Counted from the first letter of the stretch, positions 27,685-36,552 are shown. The stretch is DNA of 64,000 bases from CAUZWH01 sp965224275 (GCA_965224275.1 CBDCYR010000006.1:1-64000), one strand, 5' to 3'. Notes: generated by a model not told the origin, from the sequence alone. A program made the numbers and translations.

Positions 27685-28254
27685 TTACCTGATTAGGCGG
27701 GTGCCGGCCGCGCGATCGGAAAGCAGAGGAAAGAGGCGAGGGTTGAAAAGTTGGTAGTGCCACCATTCCTTATCGTAGAAATCCCACCCAGCCGACGACA
27801 TCAATCCGAGCAGGATCATGCGGTTTTTCTGTGCTGACACGGATACAGAACGATCTCCGTGGTGTGCCGCCGATGAAAAGTCGTCGAATTCAGTACCCAT
27901 TTCAAGATCGCGACCTGTGGAATCGGCAAGTGTGAGGTCGACAGCGATGCCTCGAGAGTGCGGCGATCCGCGGCGTGGGTCGGCGACATAGTCAGATCCT
28001 GGCGCGTAGTCCCACAATCGCCACTGGGCTTCGGTCGGCCGATAAGCATCATAGATTTTCAAACGGTATCCGAGCGCCACGGCGAGTTCGATCGCACGGT
28101 CCAGATGTGCAGCTGCGGTTGGATGAAGAAAACACGCGCACCTCTCGTAGAGAGGTGCGCCGGTGACGTTGTCGGGCGTCGCGTAAGCAAGATCGAGGAT
28201 GATACCCTCGGTTTTGGGGATTATCTCAACCAACGGCATAGACTGACGGGTCAT
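27685..28254 (-). CDS. ddpX: D-alanyl-D-alanine dipeptidase (VanX/DdpX family)
   Basis: A 189-residue zinc dipeptidase. Zinc and catalytic motifs are SPHSRGIAVDLTL (SxHxxGxAxD) and EWWHYQ near the C-terminus, and YDAYRPTEAQ is a further family signature. It hydrolyses D-Ala-D-Ala, here most likely for peptidoglycan turnover rather than glycopeptide resistance, since no vanHA-like genes are adjacent. The start follows an ATG at 28254 with no strong ribosome binding site; MPLVEI at residue 6 is an alternative. Confidence 0.9.
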   Translation of the reverse strand: MTRQSMPLVEIIPKTEGIILDLAYATPDNVTGAPLYERCACFLHPTAAAHLDRAIELAVALGYRLKIYDAYRPTEAQWRLWDYAPGSDYVADPRRGSPHSRGIAVDLTLADSTGRDLEMGTEFDDFSSAAHHGDRSVSVSAQKNRMILLGLMSSAGWDFYDKEWWHYQLFNPRLFPLLSDRAAGTRLIR

Positions 28255-28329
28255 AGTTCTACAGTTGTTGCGCCGAACGTGGCGTTATCATAGTCGTTGA
28301 GTGCCGCATTCAACCCCGTTCATCACCAT

Positions 28330-29013
28330 ATGAAAATACTCGCTTTTGATAGTGCGCTGACCTCTTGTTCGGCAGCGATCATCGATCAGGGAAACACTCT
28401 GGCGGAACGTCGCGAAGAGCGAACACGTGGTCACGCCGAGGCATTGATGCCGATGATTGAGGATGTGCGCCGCGCGGCCGCAGTCGATTATAAGGATCTG
28501 GATCTTATCGCGGTTACCGTTGGTCCGGGATCTTTTACCGGGATCCGTGTTGGTGTCGCAGCTGCGCGCGGAATTGCGATCGCGGCCGGCAAGCGAGCGA
28601 TCGGGGTCACAACGCTGGCCGCCATGGCCCAGCGCGCGGTGACGCTCGCAGATCGGCCTAGCCGGATCACGTCGATCATCGATGCCCGCCGAGATGAAGC
28701 TTATGTTCAGAATTTTGTCGTTGGCGATGGCCACATCATACCGGTCTCACCGACGCCTGAACTGGATACTATCACGAGCATCGTCGCGCAACTGGGCGAC
28801 CACCCAGCCACATTGGTGGGAAGCGGCGCCGCCAAAGTATTCGATCGATTGCCCGATCATAACGGTTGGAAAGCGACTCACATCACCGTTCCGGATAGTC
28901 CGACCGTCGCTCGTCTCGCATCGACCCTGGCGCGGCAGGCTGGACAGTTGCTCGTTCCAATACCGCTCTACATTCGCAAACCGGATACCAATCGACCACG
29001 CCAACGCCCGTAG
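28330..29013 (+). CDS. tsaB: tRNA threonylcarbamoyladenosine biosynthesis protein TsaB
   Basis: A 227-residue ASKHA-fold partner of TsaD in making t6A37 of tRNAs. Recognisable pieces are MKILAFDSALTSCSAAI, LTVGPGSFTGIRVGVAAARG-type sequence (here VTVGPGSFTGIR) and SIIDARRDEAYVQ. ATG at 28330 fits the family N-terminus. The rimI and fur genes that often follow in alphaproteobacteria are absent. A minus-strand TusA-like gene ends ten bases downstream. Confidence 0.94.
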   Translation: MKILAFDSALTSCSAAIIDQGNTLAERREERTRGHAEALMPMIEDVRRAAAVDYKDLDLIAVTVGPGSFTGIRVGVAAARGIAIAAGKRAIGVTTLAAMAQRAVTLADRPSRITSIIDARRDEAYVQNFVVGDGHIIPVSPTPELDTITSIVAQLGDHPATLVGSGAAKVFDRLPDHNGWKATHITVPDSPTVARLASTLARQAGQLLVPIPLYIRKPDTNRPRQRP

Positions 29014-29022
29014 ATCTCGCGG

Positions 29023-29274
29023 CTAACCATCTCCGCCTTTGCGTAGTCGCAGGACGTGGACTCCCGTTCTATCCGGATCGGGATCGAGAGCGAGTACTTG
29101 ATGGCCGTGTTCACGCACCGAGCGAGGAACATTCCGCAACGGTTCTCCATCCGGTAGTAGTACGGTAGCAATTTCGCCCGGTCTCATACGTTCGATCAGA
29201 AGTTTGGTCTTCACAAACGTGATTGGACACACATCCGCTGTGATATCGAGGAAAAGATCAGGCGACTTAGACAT
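29023..29274 (-). CDS. TusA-family sulfur-carrier-like protein
   Basis: An 83-residue protein with the family hallmark CPxxxxK in ADVCPITFVKTKLLIE (Cys at about residue 16), which carries persulfide in TusA. The pattern LLIERMRPGEIATVLLPDGE and the end HVLRLRKG fit the TusA/SirA/YedF group. It lies convergent to tsaB and divergent from mucR. The sulfur acceptor is unknown; roles in tRNA thiolation, cofactor or Fe-S metabolism are possible. Confidence 0.85.
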   Translation of the reverse strand: MSKSPDLFLDITADVCPITFVKTKLLIERMRPGEIATVLLPDGEPLRNVPRSVREHGHQVLALDPDPDRTGVHVLRLRKGGDG

Positions 29275-29328
29275 GTCGTTTTCAAGTTTGCTCCGAAATA
29301 CTGCCGCTACATTTGATATTTAGTAATG

Positions 29329-29357
29329 TTGACTGATATAGAGCGGCTAATTATATA
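29329..29357 (+). promoter_or_regulatory. Predicted sigma70-type promoter of mucR
   Basis: TTGACT at 29329-29334 and TATATA at 29352-29357 with 17-base spacing, in an AT-rich tract 30 bases before the mucR start. MucR proteins are known to bind AT-rich DNA with T-A steps, so autoregulation here is plausible. Confidence 0.6.
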
Positions 29358-29387
29358 AAATATAGTTTCTTGGAGGACTGACCTTTT

Positions 29388-29813
29388 ATGGCTGAACAAC
29401 CCGAAACCAGCGAACTTCTGGCTTTGACGACGAATATCGTCGCGTCGCACGTTTCAAACAACTCGGTCACGTCGGCGGATCTACCGCAACTTATTCAGCA
29501 GGTTTATTCAGCGCTGTCCAGCGCTGGAGGTGGTGGTGCAAACGCCTCGGCTCCGCGGCCGCAACCCGCAGTGCCAATAAAAAAATCGGTCACGCCAGAC
29601 TTCATCGTTTGCCTGGAAGATGGCAAGAAACTGAAGATGCTCAAGCGCCATCTAAAGACCCGGTACAACATGACACCAGACGATTATCGTGAGCGCTGGG
29701 GTTTGGGCCCCGACTACCCGATGGTTGCACCAAACTATGCGGCGCAGCGCAGCACCCTTGCGAAGAAGATCGGACTTGGCACCAAGCGGCGGGCGCGGCG
29801 TCGTCGGGCGTAG
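29388..29813 (+). CDS. mucR: MucR/Ros family transcriptional regulator
   Basis: A 141-residue regulator. The C-terminal zinc-finger-like domain reads FIVCLEDGKKLKMLKRHLKT, then YNMTPDDYRERWGL, with a basic KRRARRRRA tail. The second Cys of the classical finger is Asp, as in many MucR proteins, and the last His position reads Arg-Tyr, so zinc binding is uncertain. The N-terminal region is the likely oligomerisation part. MucR proteins are H-NS-like global regulators of surface polysaccharides, motility and cell cycle. Start preceded by TTGGAGGA. Confidence 0.93.
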   Translation: MAEQPETSELLALTTNIVASHVSNNSVTSADLPQLIQQVYSALSSAGGGGANASAPRPQPAVPIKKSVTPDFIVCLEDGKKLKMLKRHLKTRYNMTPDDYRERWGLGPDYPMVAPNYAAQRSTLAKKIGLGTKRRARRRRA

Positions 29814-29879
29814 CGAGCTGATTGCGATCGCGCGCAAAGGGGCGACGGTCACGGTGCCGGACCAACCGTACCGCCCGCG

Positions 29880-30740
29880 GTGAAAACCGTTTTTGCGATA
29901 GGCAAGATAATCAGCGTCTTCATCTGGACGCTGATGTTGTTACCGGCGCATCTCTATGGCCTCGCGCTGAAAACGCCGTTGCGTGAGCGCGTTCCGGTGA
30001 GATACCACAACGGGTTGGGCCGGATTCTCGGTTTGCATATTGAGGTTATCGGCTCTCGTTTCGCGGGTTCCGAGCCGGTACTCTATGTTGCCAATCATTC
30101 CTCGTGGCTGGATATTGTTGTTCTTAGTTGTGTAATACCGGGCTCGTTTGTTTCTAAAGCGGAAGTTCGAAATTGGCCGATATTCGGCCTCCTGGCACGA
30201 TTGCAGCGCTCCGTCTTTATCGAGCGTCGGGCAAACTTGGCCGCCAATCATCGCGACGAAATCAGCCACCGCTTGAGTGCGGGCGATAAACTCATCTTGT
30301 TTCCAGAGGGAACCAGCAGTGACGGGAACCGCGTATTGCCGTTCAAAAGTGCGCTGTTTGCGGTTGCTGAACGGCCGGTTGGGGGAGTGCCGCTAACCGT
30401 GCAGCCGGTTTCGGTCGCCTACACAAAACTCGATCATATGCCGATCGGTCGCCACCACCGTCCGTTGGTCACCTGGTATGGTGACATGGCCCTAGGTGGG
30501 CATCTTTGGCGGATGCTTGGACTCGGGCCGTCAACCGTGACGGTCACCTTTCACAAACCGATCAGCATCGCCGAGTTCAAGAACCGAAAGGCACTCGCTG
30601 ATTACTGCCGTAACGTGGTCGCGATGGGATTGTCCGATGCGTTAACCGGGCGCAGCCGCGATGAGGCAACTGCGGACGCAAACAGTGAACTCAATTCAGA
30701 CGAGCGCAATGGTGCCCAGCCTCTGCCCATCGGATCATAG
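29880..30740 (+). CDS. plsC: 1-acyl-sn-glycerol-3-phosphate acyltransferase (PlsC/OlsA family)
   Basis: A 286-residue membrane-associated acyltransferase. Motif I NHxxxxD is NHSSWLDIV, and motif III is FPEGTSSDG. An N-terminal hydrophobic helix spans about residues 4-22. It makes phosphatidic acid from lysophosphatidate, or could be OlsA completing ornithine lipid with the OlsB-like enzyme at 2869; the two cannot be told apart here. The GTG start at 29880 has no strong ribosome binding site. Confidence 0.88.
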   Translation: MKTVFAIGKIISVFIWTLMLLPAHLYGLALKTPLRERVPVRYHNGLGRILGLHIEVIGSRFAGSEPVLYVANHSSWLDIVVLSCVIPGSFVSKAEVRNWPIFGLLARLQRSVFIERRANLAANHRDEISHRLSAGDKLILFPEGTSSDGNRVLPFKSALFAVAERPVGGVPLTVQPVSVAYTKLDHMPIGRHHRPLVTWYGDMALGGHLWRMLGLGPSTVTVTFHKPISIAEFKNRKALADYCRNVVAMGLSDALTGRSRDEATADANSELNSDERNGAQPLPIGS

Positions 30741-30826
30741 CGTGCTTGGCTTGATGTCTCGCGCCTCGGAAGTGATGTTTCCGTCAACCGTGGCGGCCAT
30801 TCTCATAGGGTCGGGGGCTGATTGAC

Positions 30827-32209
30827 GTGACCAAGAATCTCTATATCAAAACCTACGGCTGTCAGATGAACGTCTACGATTCCGATCGCATGACGGAAAT
30901 TCTGCAACCGCTCGGCTATGCCGCGACGTCTTGCGTGGAGGAGGCCGACTTGGTCGTTCTCAACACGTGCCACATTCGCGAAAAAGCAGCCGAGAAAATG
31001 TACTCGGAGCTCGGCCGACTAGCCGGGTTAAAGAAAAGTCGCGACAATTCGCGGCCGATATTGATCGCAGTTGCTGGTTGCGTTGCGCAGGCCGAGGGCG
31101 GCGAAATCATGCGGCGCGCGCCGGCCGTCGACATCGTCGTCGGTCCCCAGAGCTACCACCGACTGGCTGAAATCGTGGCGCGAGCTGCAGGCGCAAATCC
31201 CTATCGAGCTGAACCGGGCATTATCGATACCGAATTTCCGATCGAGTCCAAATTCGATCACCTACCCATGGAGGTTCACCCGCAGGGCGTCACTGCATTC
31301 CTTACAGTTCAAGAAGGATGCGACAAGTTCTGTACGTTCTGCGTGGTGCCTTATACCCGTGGCGCGGAATTCTCCCGCCCGGTCGCCGATGTTGTCGCCG
31401 AAGCCGAGCGCCTCGTCGCCGGTGGCGCTCGCGAGGTGACGGTGCTCGGTCAAAACGTCAACGCCTATCACGGGATCGCTGAGTCCGGCGAGAAGACGAC
31501 GAGCCTCGCCCTGCTGATCCGCAGGCTTGCCGAAATCAATGGCCTTCAACGAATACGCTACACGACCTCGCATCCGCTCGATATGGATGCGGACCTAATC
31601 GCTGCCCATCGTGATGTCGACGCATTGATGCCGTTCATTCACCTGCCCGTTCAATCGGGGTCGAACAAGGTCCTACGCGCCATGAATCGACGCCACGATG
31701 TTGACGACTACCATGCGGCGATCGCGAAGCTCCGGACAGCACGTCCGGACATCGCGGTATCCAGCGACTTCATTGTCGGATTTCCGGGTGAAACCGATGC
31801 TGACTTCGAGGCGACGCTGGATCTGGTCCGAGACGTCGGATTCGCGCAATCATTTTCCTTTAAGTTCAGCCCCCGCCCCGGCACCCCGGCGGCCGAGAGC
31901 GACGCACAGATTCCAGAGGCGATAAAGGAGCAGCGCTTGCAACGATTGCAGGAACTTCTGAAAGAGCAGCAACGCGCCTTTAACGGGCAGTGCGTGAACC
32001 GCTCGGTGCCAGTTCTATTTGAAAAAGCGGGTCGCTACCCGGGACAATTGGTCGGGCGTAGCCCCTACCTTCAGCCCGTTCATGTAACCGCCGATGATCG
32101 GCTACTAGGGTTGGTCGCCGAGGTTCACATAGAAGCCGCGCTGGCCAACAGCCTGTCGGGCCGTCTTGCCGAAGGCGCCCCAGCAATCGCCGCACCCCAT
32201 GGCGCGTAA
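30827..32209 (+). CDS. miaB: tRNA-2-methylthio-N6-isopentenyladenosine synthase MiaB
   Basis: A radical-SAM methylthiotransferase of 460 residues that adds the 2-methylthio group at tRNA A37. The N-terminal MTTase domain has cluster Cys in YGCQMN, NTCHIR and AGCVAQ. The radical SAM CxxxCxxC is in GCDKFCTFCVVPYTRG, and a C-terminal TRAM domain ends LPEG-like. GTG start. Its end overlaps phoH by 11 bases, beginning a coupled run miaB-phoH-ybeY-corC. Confidence 0.97.
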   Translation: MTKNLYIKTYGCQMNVYDSDRMTEILQPLGYAATSCVEEADLVVLNTCHIREKAAEKMYSELGRLAGLKKSRDNSRPILIAVAGCVAQAEGGEIMRRAPAVDIVVGPQSYHRLAEIVARAAGANPYRAEPGIIDTEFPIESKFDHLPMEVHPQGVTAFLTVQEGCDKFCTFCVVPYTRGAEFSRPVADVVAEAERLVAGGAREVTVLGQNVNAYHGIAESGEKTTSLALLIRRLAEINGLQRIRYTTSHPLDMDADLIAAHRDVDALMPFIHLPVQSGSNKVLRAMNRRHDVDDYHAAIAKLRTARPDIAVSSDFIVGFPGETDADFEATLDLVRDVGFAQSFSFKFSPRPGTPAAESDAQIPEAIKEQRLQRLQELLKEQQRAFNGQCVNRSVPVLFEKAGRYPGQLVGRSPYLQPVHVTADDRLLGLVAEVHIEAALANSLSGRLAEGAPAIAAPHGA

Positions 32210-33227
32210 TACACGGTCCGCAGACGTCATCGAAGCCGATCTCAAGGTCGACGGAGATCGATCGGTGGTCGTTGATTTTGACGACAACAAACTGCTCGCG
32301 CCACTTTTTGGTGAGCACGACCAAAATCTCGCGCGCATCGAACAGAAGCTAGGCGTGTCAATGTCCTCGCGCGGGAATCGCGTTGCCATCAGCGGTGACG
32401 CATGGTCAACGCGGGTGGCGCAAAACGCGCTCGAAGACATCTACCACCGGCTACAGCGCGGATTGGAGATCGCATCGGGTGATGTTGATGGTGCGATTCG
32501 GATGGCCCAAAGCGGCGGCCCCACCTTCAACACCGGCCTCGAAATCGTGCGGACGCGCAAGCGAGACATTACACCGCGTTCGCCCAATCAATCGTCGTAT
32601 ATCCGAGAATTGGAACGGTCGGATTTGGTCTTCGGCCTCGGGCCGGCGGGCACCGGAAAAACATATCTTGCGGTGGCAATGGGTGTCGCAAAATTGATGA
32701 GCGGTGTCTGCGACCGAATTATCCTATCGCGCCCAGCCGTCGAGGCGGGTGAGCGGCTCGGATTCCTACCCGGTGATCTGAAAGAGAAGGTAGACCCCTA
32801 CTTGCGACCGCTCTATGACGCTTTATACGACATGTTGCCGCCCGAGCAGGTCGTAAAACGGTTGGAGACCGGTGAGATTGAAGTTGCCCCGCTGGCGTTT
32901 ATGCGCGGACGAACCTTGGCGAACTCCTTTGTTATTCTCGACGAGGCACAGAACACCACACCGGTGCAGATGAAGATGCTGCTGACGCGGCTGGGCGAAA
33001 ATTCGAGATTGGTGGTCACCGGTGATCTGACCCAAGTCGACTTGCCGCGCGGTACGCGTTCGGGACTCGAAGACGCGGTTAGCATCCTGCAGGGGATCGA
33101 TGGCGTCTCGTTCGTCTATTTCAGCGATGTCGACGTCGTTCGACACCAGCTGGTCACGAAAGTGCTTCAAGCGTATGAGGCACTGGAAGCCTCGCGGCGC
33201 GCATCAAAGACCGACGATGTCGATTGA
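32199..33227 (+). CDS. phoH: PhoH-family ATPase (PhoH-like/YbeZ)
   Basis: A 342-residue cytosolic P-loop protein. Walker A is GPAGTGKTYLAVAMG, followed by ILSRPAVEAGERLGFLPGDL and the Walker B-like VILDEAQNTT. The N-terminal 110 residues include a KH-like region. The genetic pairing with ybeY implies a role in rRNA maturation or quality control; the biochemical role is not settled. ATG at 32199 overlaps miaB by 11 bases; an in-frame ATG at 32166 is less likely. Confidence 0.95.
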   Translation: MARNTRSADVIEADLKVDGDRSVVVDFDDNKLLAPLFGEHDQNLARIEQKLGVSMSSRGNRVAISGDAWSTRVAQNALEDIYHRLQRGLEIASGDVDGAIRMAQSGGPTFNTGLEIVRTRKRDITPRSPNQSSYIRELERSDLVFGLGPAGTGKTYLAVAMGVAKLMSGVCDRIILSRPAVEAGERLGFLPGDLKEKVDPYLRPLYDALYDMLPPEQVVKRLETGEIEVAPLAFMRGRTLANSFVILDEAQNTTPVQMKMLLTRLGENSRLVVTGDLTQVDLPRGTRSGLEDAVSILQGIDGVSFVYFSDVDVVRHQLVTKVLQAYEALEASRRASKTDDVD

Positions 33228-33846
33228 CACGACAAGAACCTCTCCAACCCTTGGCGACCACGCCGGCGAAAGTGACTCGCCGGAGTCGATGAACGACAAC
33301 GAAATTGGCATCGCGGTGCAAGCTGAGGTGTGGCAGGTGGAATGGCCCCACGCAGAGCGGCTCGCGCACGACGCGGCATCGGCAGTTCTGGATTACCTAG
33401 CAGATAAAGTCGCACACCCGGTTGAACTTAGCGTTGTCCTTGGCGACGACTCGTTGGTTAAAGGGCTAAACAGAACCTATCGTGATAACGATTCCGCCAC
33501 CAATGTGCTTGCATTTCCGCTCAACGATGCCAACGTGACGATGGTTGCGATGGCGCGTGAAGGATCGGGGCACGCTACGATGATGGGCGATGTTGTTATC
33601 GCCTATGAAACGGTTGTTCGCGAAGCAATGGCGCAACACAAGGAACGAAATGCTCACCTCGCGCATCTTGTGACCCACGGTGTTCTGCATCTTTTCGGCT
33701 TTGACCATCAAACCTCAAGCGATACCGAAGAAATGATTGGGGCCGAGCAGGCCATTGTTGGGCGACTCGGTTTCGGCGACCCCTATGCGCCGCCTGTGGT
33801 TCCATCGCGGCCGTTACCCCGAGAGTTCACCTCAGACGAGAAATGA
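33217..33846 (+). CDS. ybeY: Endoribonuclease YbeY
   Basis: A metal-dependent RNase of 209 residues needed for 16S rRNA 3' end maturation. The zinc motif HxxxHxxGxDH is HGVLHLFGFDH. The N-terminal extension is longer than in E. coli and ATG at 33289 is a shorter alternative. Overlaps phoH by 11 bases and the next gene by four, so the run is probably translationally coupled. Confidence 0.95.
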   Translation: MSIDTTRTSPTLGDHAGESDSPESMNDNEIGIAVQAEVWQVEWPHAERLAHDAASAVLDYLADKVAHPVELSVVLGDDSLVKGLNRTYRDNDSATNVLAFPLNDANVTMVAMAREGSGHATMMGDVVIAYETVVREAMAQHKERNAHLAHLVTHGVLHLFGFDHQTSSDTEEMIGAEQAIVGRLGFGDPYAPPVVPSRPLPREFTSDEK

Positions 33847-34763
33847 CCAACGACGACGCATCCTCTTCGAGTAGTTCGCCCCGTGAAAACGGGGCCGCAG
33901 AAACCCCCACTCTTTCAAAGACCATACTGAGCTGGTTGCGCGGACTCGGTGGTGCACGCCACGACGATACGACTCTACGCGAAAGCATGGAGTTGCTGAT
34001 TGAAGAACATGCCAATCAGGATCAGCGGATCGACCCGGAAGAGCGATTGATGCTGATGAACATCCTCAAACTAAGCGAACTCCGGGTCGACGATGTTATG
34101 GTGCCGCGCGCTGATATCGTCGCAGTCGAGCAGCAGTCGACGCTGGAGGAGGTGTTGTCGGTGGTGCGCAAGGAGCTCCACTCGAGAACGCCTGTCTATC
34201 GTGAAACGCTCGATGACGTCGTGGGCATGGTGCACGTTAAGGACATCTTGGTTCGGGCTTCGAACGGCAGCGATTTCAGCCTCGATAGTCTGATGCGCGA
34301 TACCTTATTCGTCCCGCCATCGATGCAGGCCCGCGAACTCCTATTGAAGATGCGTAAAAGCCGAATCCACATGGCAGTCGTGGTGGATGAGTATGGCGGG
34401 ACCGATGGGTTGGTGACGATTGAAGATCTCGTCGAAGAGATCGTCGGCGAGATTGAAGATGAGCATGATGTCGAAGAGGGTCCGCTCTTCGTCGAGGGCC
34501 CTGAAAATACGCTGGACGCCGACGCCCGCGCACCAATTGAACAGCTTGAGGAAATTCTAGAGCAGAGTTTACTCGAGTCGGATCGTGATGAAGATATCGA
34601 TACCCTCGGTGGTTTGGTGTTTGCATTGGTCGGTCGGGTGCCGCGGGTCGGCGAGCGTGTGAAACATCCCGGCGGGGTCGAGTTCGAAGTTCTTGACGCC
34701 GACGCGCGTCGTGTAAAGCGGTTACGCATCTGGCGTCCGAGTTTGAAGTCGGCAAGCGCCTAG
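33843..34763 (+). CDS. corC: CBS-domain protein of the CorC/HlyC family
   Basis: A 306-residue protein with two CBS domains (around residues 85-145 and 150-205; VDDVMVPRADIVAVE starts the first) and a C-terminal CorC_HlyC transporter-associated domain (TLGGLVFALVGRVPRVGERV). Related to cytoplasmic domains of Mg2+/Co2+ efflux proteins and conserved between ybeY and lnt. It lacks membrane helices, so it is likely a soluble regulator. ATG overlaps the ybeY stop. Confidence 0.92.
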   Translation: MTNDDASSSSSSPRENGAAETPTLSKTILSWLRGLGGARHDDTTLRESMELLIEEHANQDQRIDPEERLMLMNILKLSELRVDDVMVPRADIVAVEQQSTLEEVLSVVRKELHSRTPVYRETLDDVVGMVHVKDILVRASNGSDFSLDSLMRDTLFVPPSMQARELLLKMRKSRIHMAVVVDEYGGTDGLVTIEDLVEEIVGEIEDEHDVEEGPLFVEGPENTLDADARAPIEQLEEILEQSLLESDRDEDIDTLGGLVFALVGRVPRVGERVKHPGGVEFEVLDADARRVKRLRIWRPSLKSASA

Positions 34764-34786
34764 CGCCGTCCGCACTGGTCCACCGG

Positions 34787-36352
34787 ATGGTCCGTGCCCG
34801 TGCATTCGTCACCGGACTACAAGGATGGCGCCGCGCGATGCTGTGTATGGGACTCGGCGCGCTGGCCACAGCGGCCCTGCCACCGCTTCACGCACTCCCA
34901 TTACTCCTTATCTCGTTTCCAGCTCTGATTTGGACAATCGATGCGTCGCGACGCATGCGCGACGCCTTGCTAATCGGGTGGTGGTTTGGTTTCGGCCACT
35001 TTGTGATCGCATTTTATTGGTTGGCCAACGCCTTTCTCGTCGACGCGGCGCGGTTTGGCTGGTTGATCCCGCTTGCCGTTCTTGGCCTCCCGGTCGTCGT
35101 GGCGGCGTATACCGCCATAGCGGCGGCCATTTATTGGCGTTTGCATGTGAGAGGCGTTGCTGGCGTCGCCGTCCTGGCGTTGTCTTGGACCGCGATGGAG
35201 TGGCTGCGCGGTGAATTGTTTACCGGATTTCCATGGAATTTGATTGGCTATAGTTGGGCGTTTTCCGACGAGGTCATTCAACTCACGGCCACGGTGGGAA
35301 TTTATGGCTTGAGCCTGGTAACAGTTGCCGTCGCTGGTCTACCGGCCCTGCTTGGCAGCGATGGTAGTTCGCGACATAGATTTGCCCCCCAATTGCTCGG
35401 ACTTGCGGTCGTTGTCGCGATCTGGGGTTCCGGGTATTGGCGTTTGGATTCGGCGCCGAAATATGCGTCGTCCGATGTTACGGTGCGGGTTGTTCAGGCC
35501 AATGTTTCGCAGGCCAATAAATGGCGCGCGGATCGTCGAGAAAAAAATTTCAACCGCTATCTCGAGCTAAGCCGAAGCGTCAGCGGGATTCAGCCGAGCG
35601 TAATCATCTGGCCCGAAACCGCGGTACCCTACTTTCTTTCGCGCGAGCTCGGGCGGCGACGCGCGATCGCCGATCTGGTCGAGCCCGGAGGGTTTGTCGT
35701 CACCGGGGCGCCGAGGATTTCGCCGCCGGGAGGGGCCAAAACGCGTATTTGGAATAGCGTGATTGCAATCGATCAAACCGGCGTCATTGCGGCCACATAC
35801 GACAAGTTTCACCTGGTACCGTTTGGTGAGTATCTGCCGCTACGCGGTCTCCTTGGCAGGATCGGCATAGAAAAACTGGTCTACGGGCCGATTGACTATT
35901 CTGCCGGTGCCGGACCGACGACGCTACGTTTGGGCAATCTGCCACCGCTGGGGCCGCTGATCTGCTATGAGGCTATTTTCCCGGGCGCGGTGACCGATCC
36001 CACGGATCGGCCGGCCTGGCTGCTCAATGTTAGCAACGACGGCTGGTATGGAATGAGTGCTGGTCCGCATCAGCATTTCGCCATGGCCCGGCTCCGGAGT
36101 GTCGAGGAAGGCTTACCACTTGTACGTGCAGCCAACACCGGTATCTCCGGCGTTGTCGATTCTTTTGGCCGGGTTGTCGCCAGGATCGGGTTGGGAGAAT
36201 CGGGGGTTGTTGACGTTACCCTGCCACAACCTATTGAAACAAAACCGATTTATGGACGGTACGGCGATTTCATGCTGATCCCACTGGCGCTCATCCTGGT
36301 AGCAATAGTAATGTTGCTAGGTGTGATGACGCGCACAGCGAGGCACCATTAG
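34787..36352 (+). CDS. lnt: Apolipoprotein N-acyltransferase Lnt
   Basis: An inner-membrane enzyme of 521 residues that adds the third acyl chain to the N-terminal Cys of lipoproteins. Several N-terminal helices precede a nitrilase-like domain. The catalytic triad is visible: Glu in IIWPETAVPYF, Lys in YDKFHLVPFGEY and Cys in LICYEAIFPG. It follows corC by 23 bases. In rhizobia this gene is known as actA and is linked to acid tolerance, with a phrR-type regulator downstream, as here. Confidence 0.97.
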   Translation: MVRARAFVTGLQGWRRAMLCMGLGALATAALPPLHALPLLLISFPALIWTIDASRRMRDALLIGWWFGFGHFVIAFYWLANAFLVDAARFGWLIPLAVLGLPVVVAAYTAIAAAIYWRLHVRGVAGVAVLALSWTAMEWLRGELFTGFPWNLIGYSWAFSDEVIQLTATVGIYGLSLVTVAVAGLPALLGSDGSSRHRFAPQLLGLAVVVAIWGSGYWRLDSAPKYASSDVTVRVVQANVSQANKWRADRREKNFNRYLELSRSVSGIQPSVIIWPETAVPYFLSRELGRRRAIADLVEPGGFVVTGAPRISPPGGAKTRIWNSVIAIDQTGVIAATYDKFHLVPFGEYLPLRGLLGRIGIEKLVYGPIDYSAGAGPTTLRLGNLPPLGPLICYEAIFPGAVTDPTDRPAWLLNVSNDGWYGMSAGPHQHFAMARLRSVEEGLPLVRAANTGISGVVDSFGRVVARIGLGESGVVDVTLPQPIETKPIYGRYGDFMLIPLALILVAIVMLLGVMTRTARHH

Positions 36353-36443
36353 ATCCCGTAGGGTGTAGGGGATATGACTAATGCGCCTAAGAGGGGTACC
36401 TAGGGCGTTGTGGTGTTACACTTGTTGTTTACAAGCGCGTCGT

Positions 36444-36472
36444 TGTCCAATAACAACCAATGGTATTGGACA
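36444..36472. promoter_or_regulatory. Perfect 9-base inverted repeat upstream of the XRE regulator
   Basis: TGTCCAATA (36444-36452) and TATTGGACA (36464-36472) separated by 11 bases; arm centres are 20 bases apart, about two helical turns. Suits a dimeric HTH repressor and sits about 80 bases before the XRE-family gene, so it is a candidate autoregulatory operator. Confidence 0.45.
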
Positions 36473-36552
36473 GCGTGGTTGCAAATCTCGAACGTTGGCG
36501 TGACGATTGAAAACACGCGATACGCTTCGACGGAAAACTGGAAGAGCAATCT

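Noticed and set aside
27685..28254. VanX-type glycopeptide resistance
   Set aside because: No vanH, vanA or two-component genes nearby; the enzyme alone fits cell-wall turnover.
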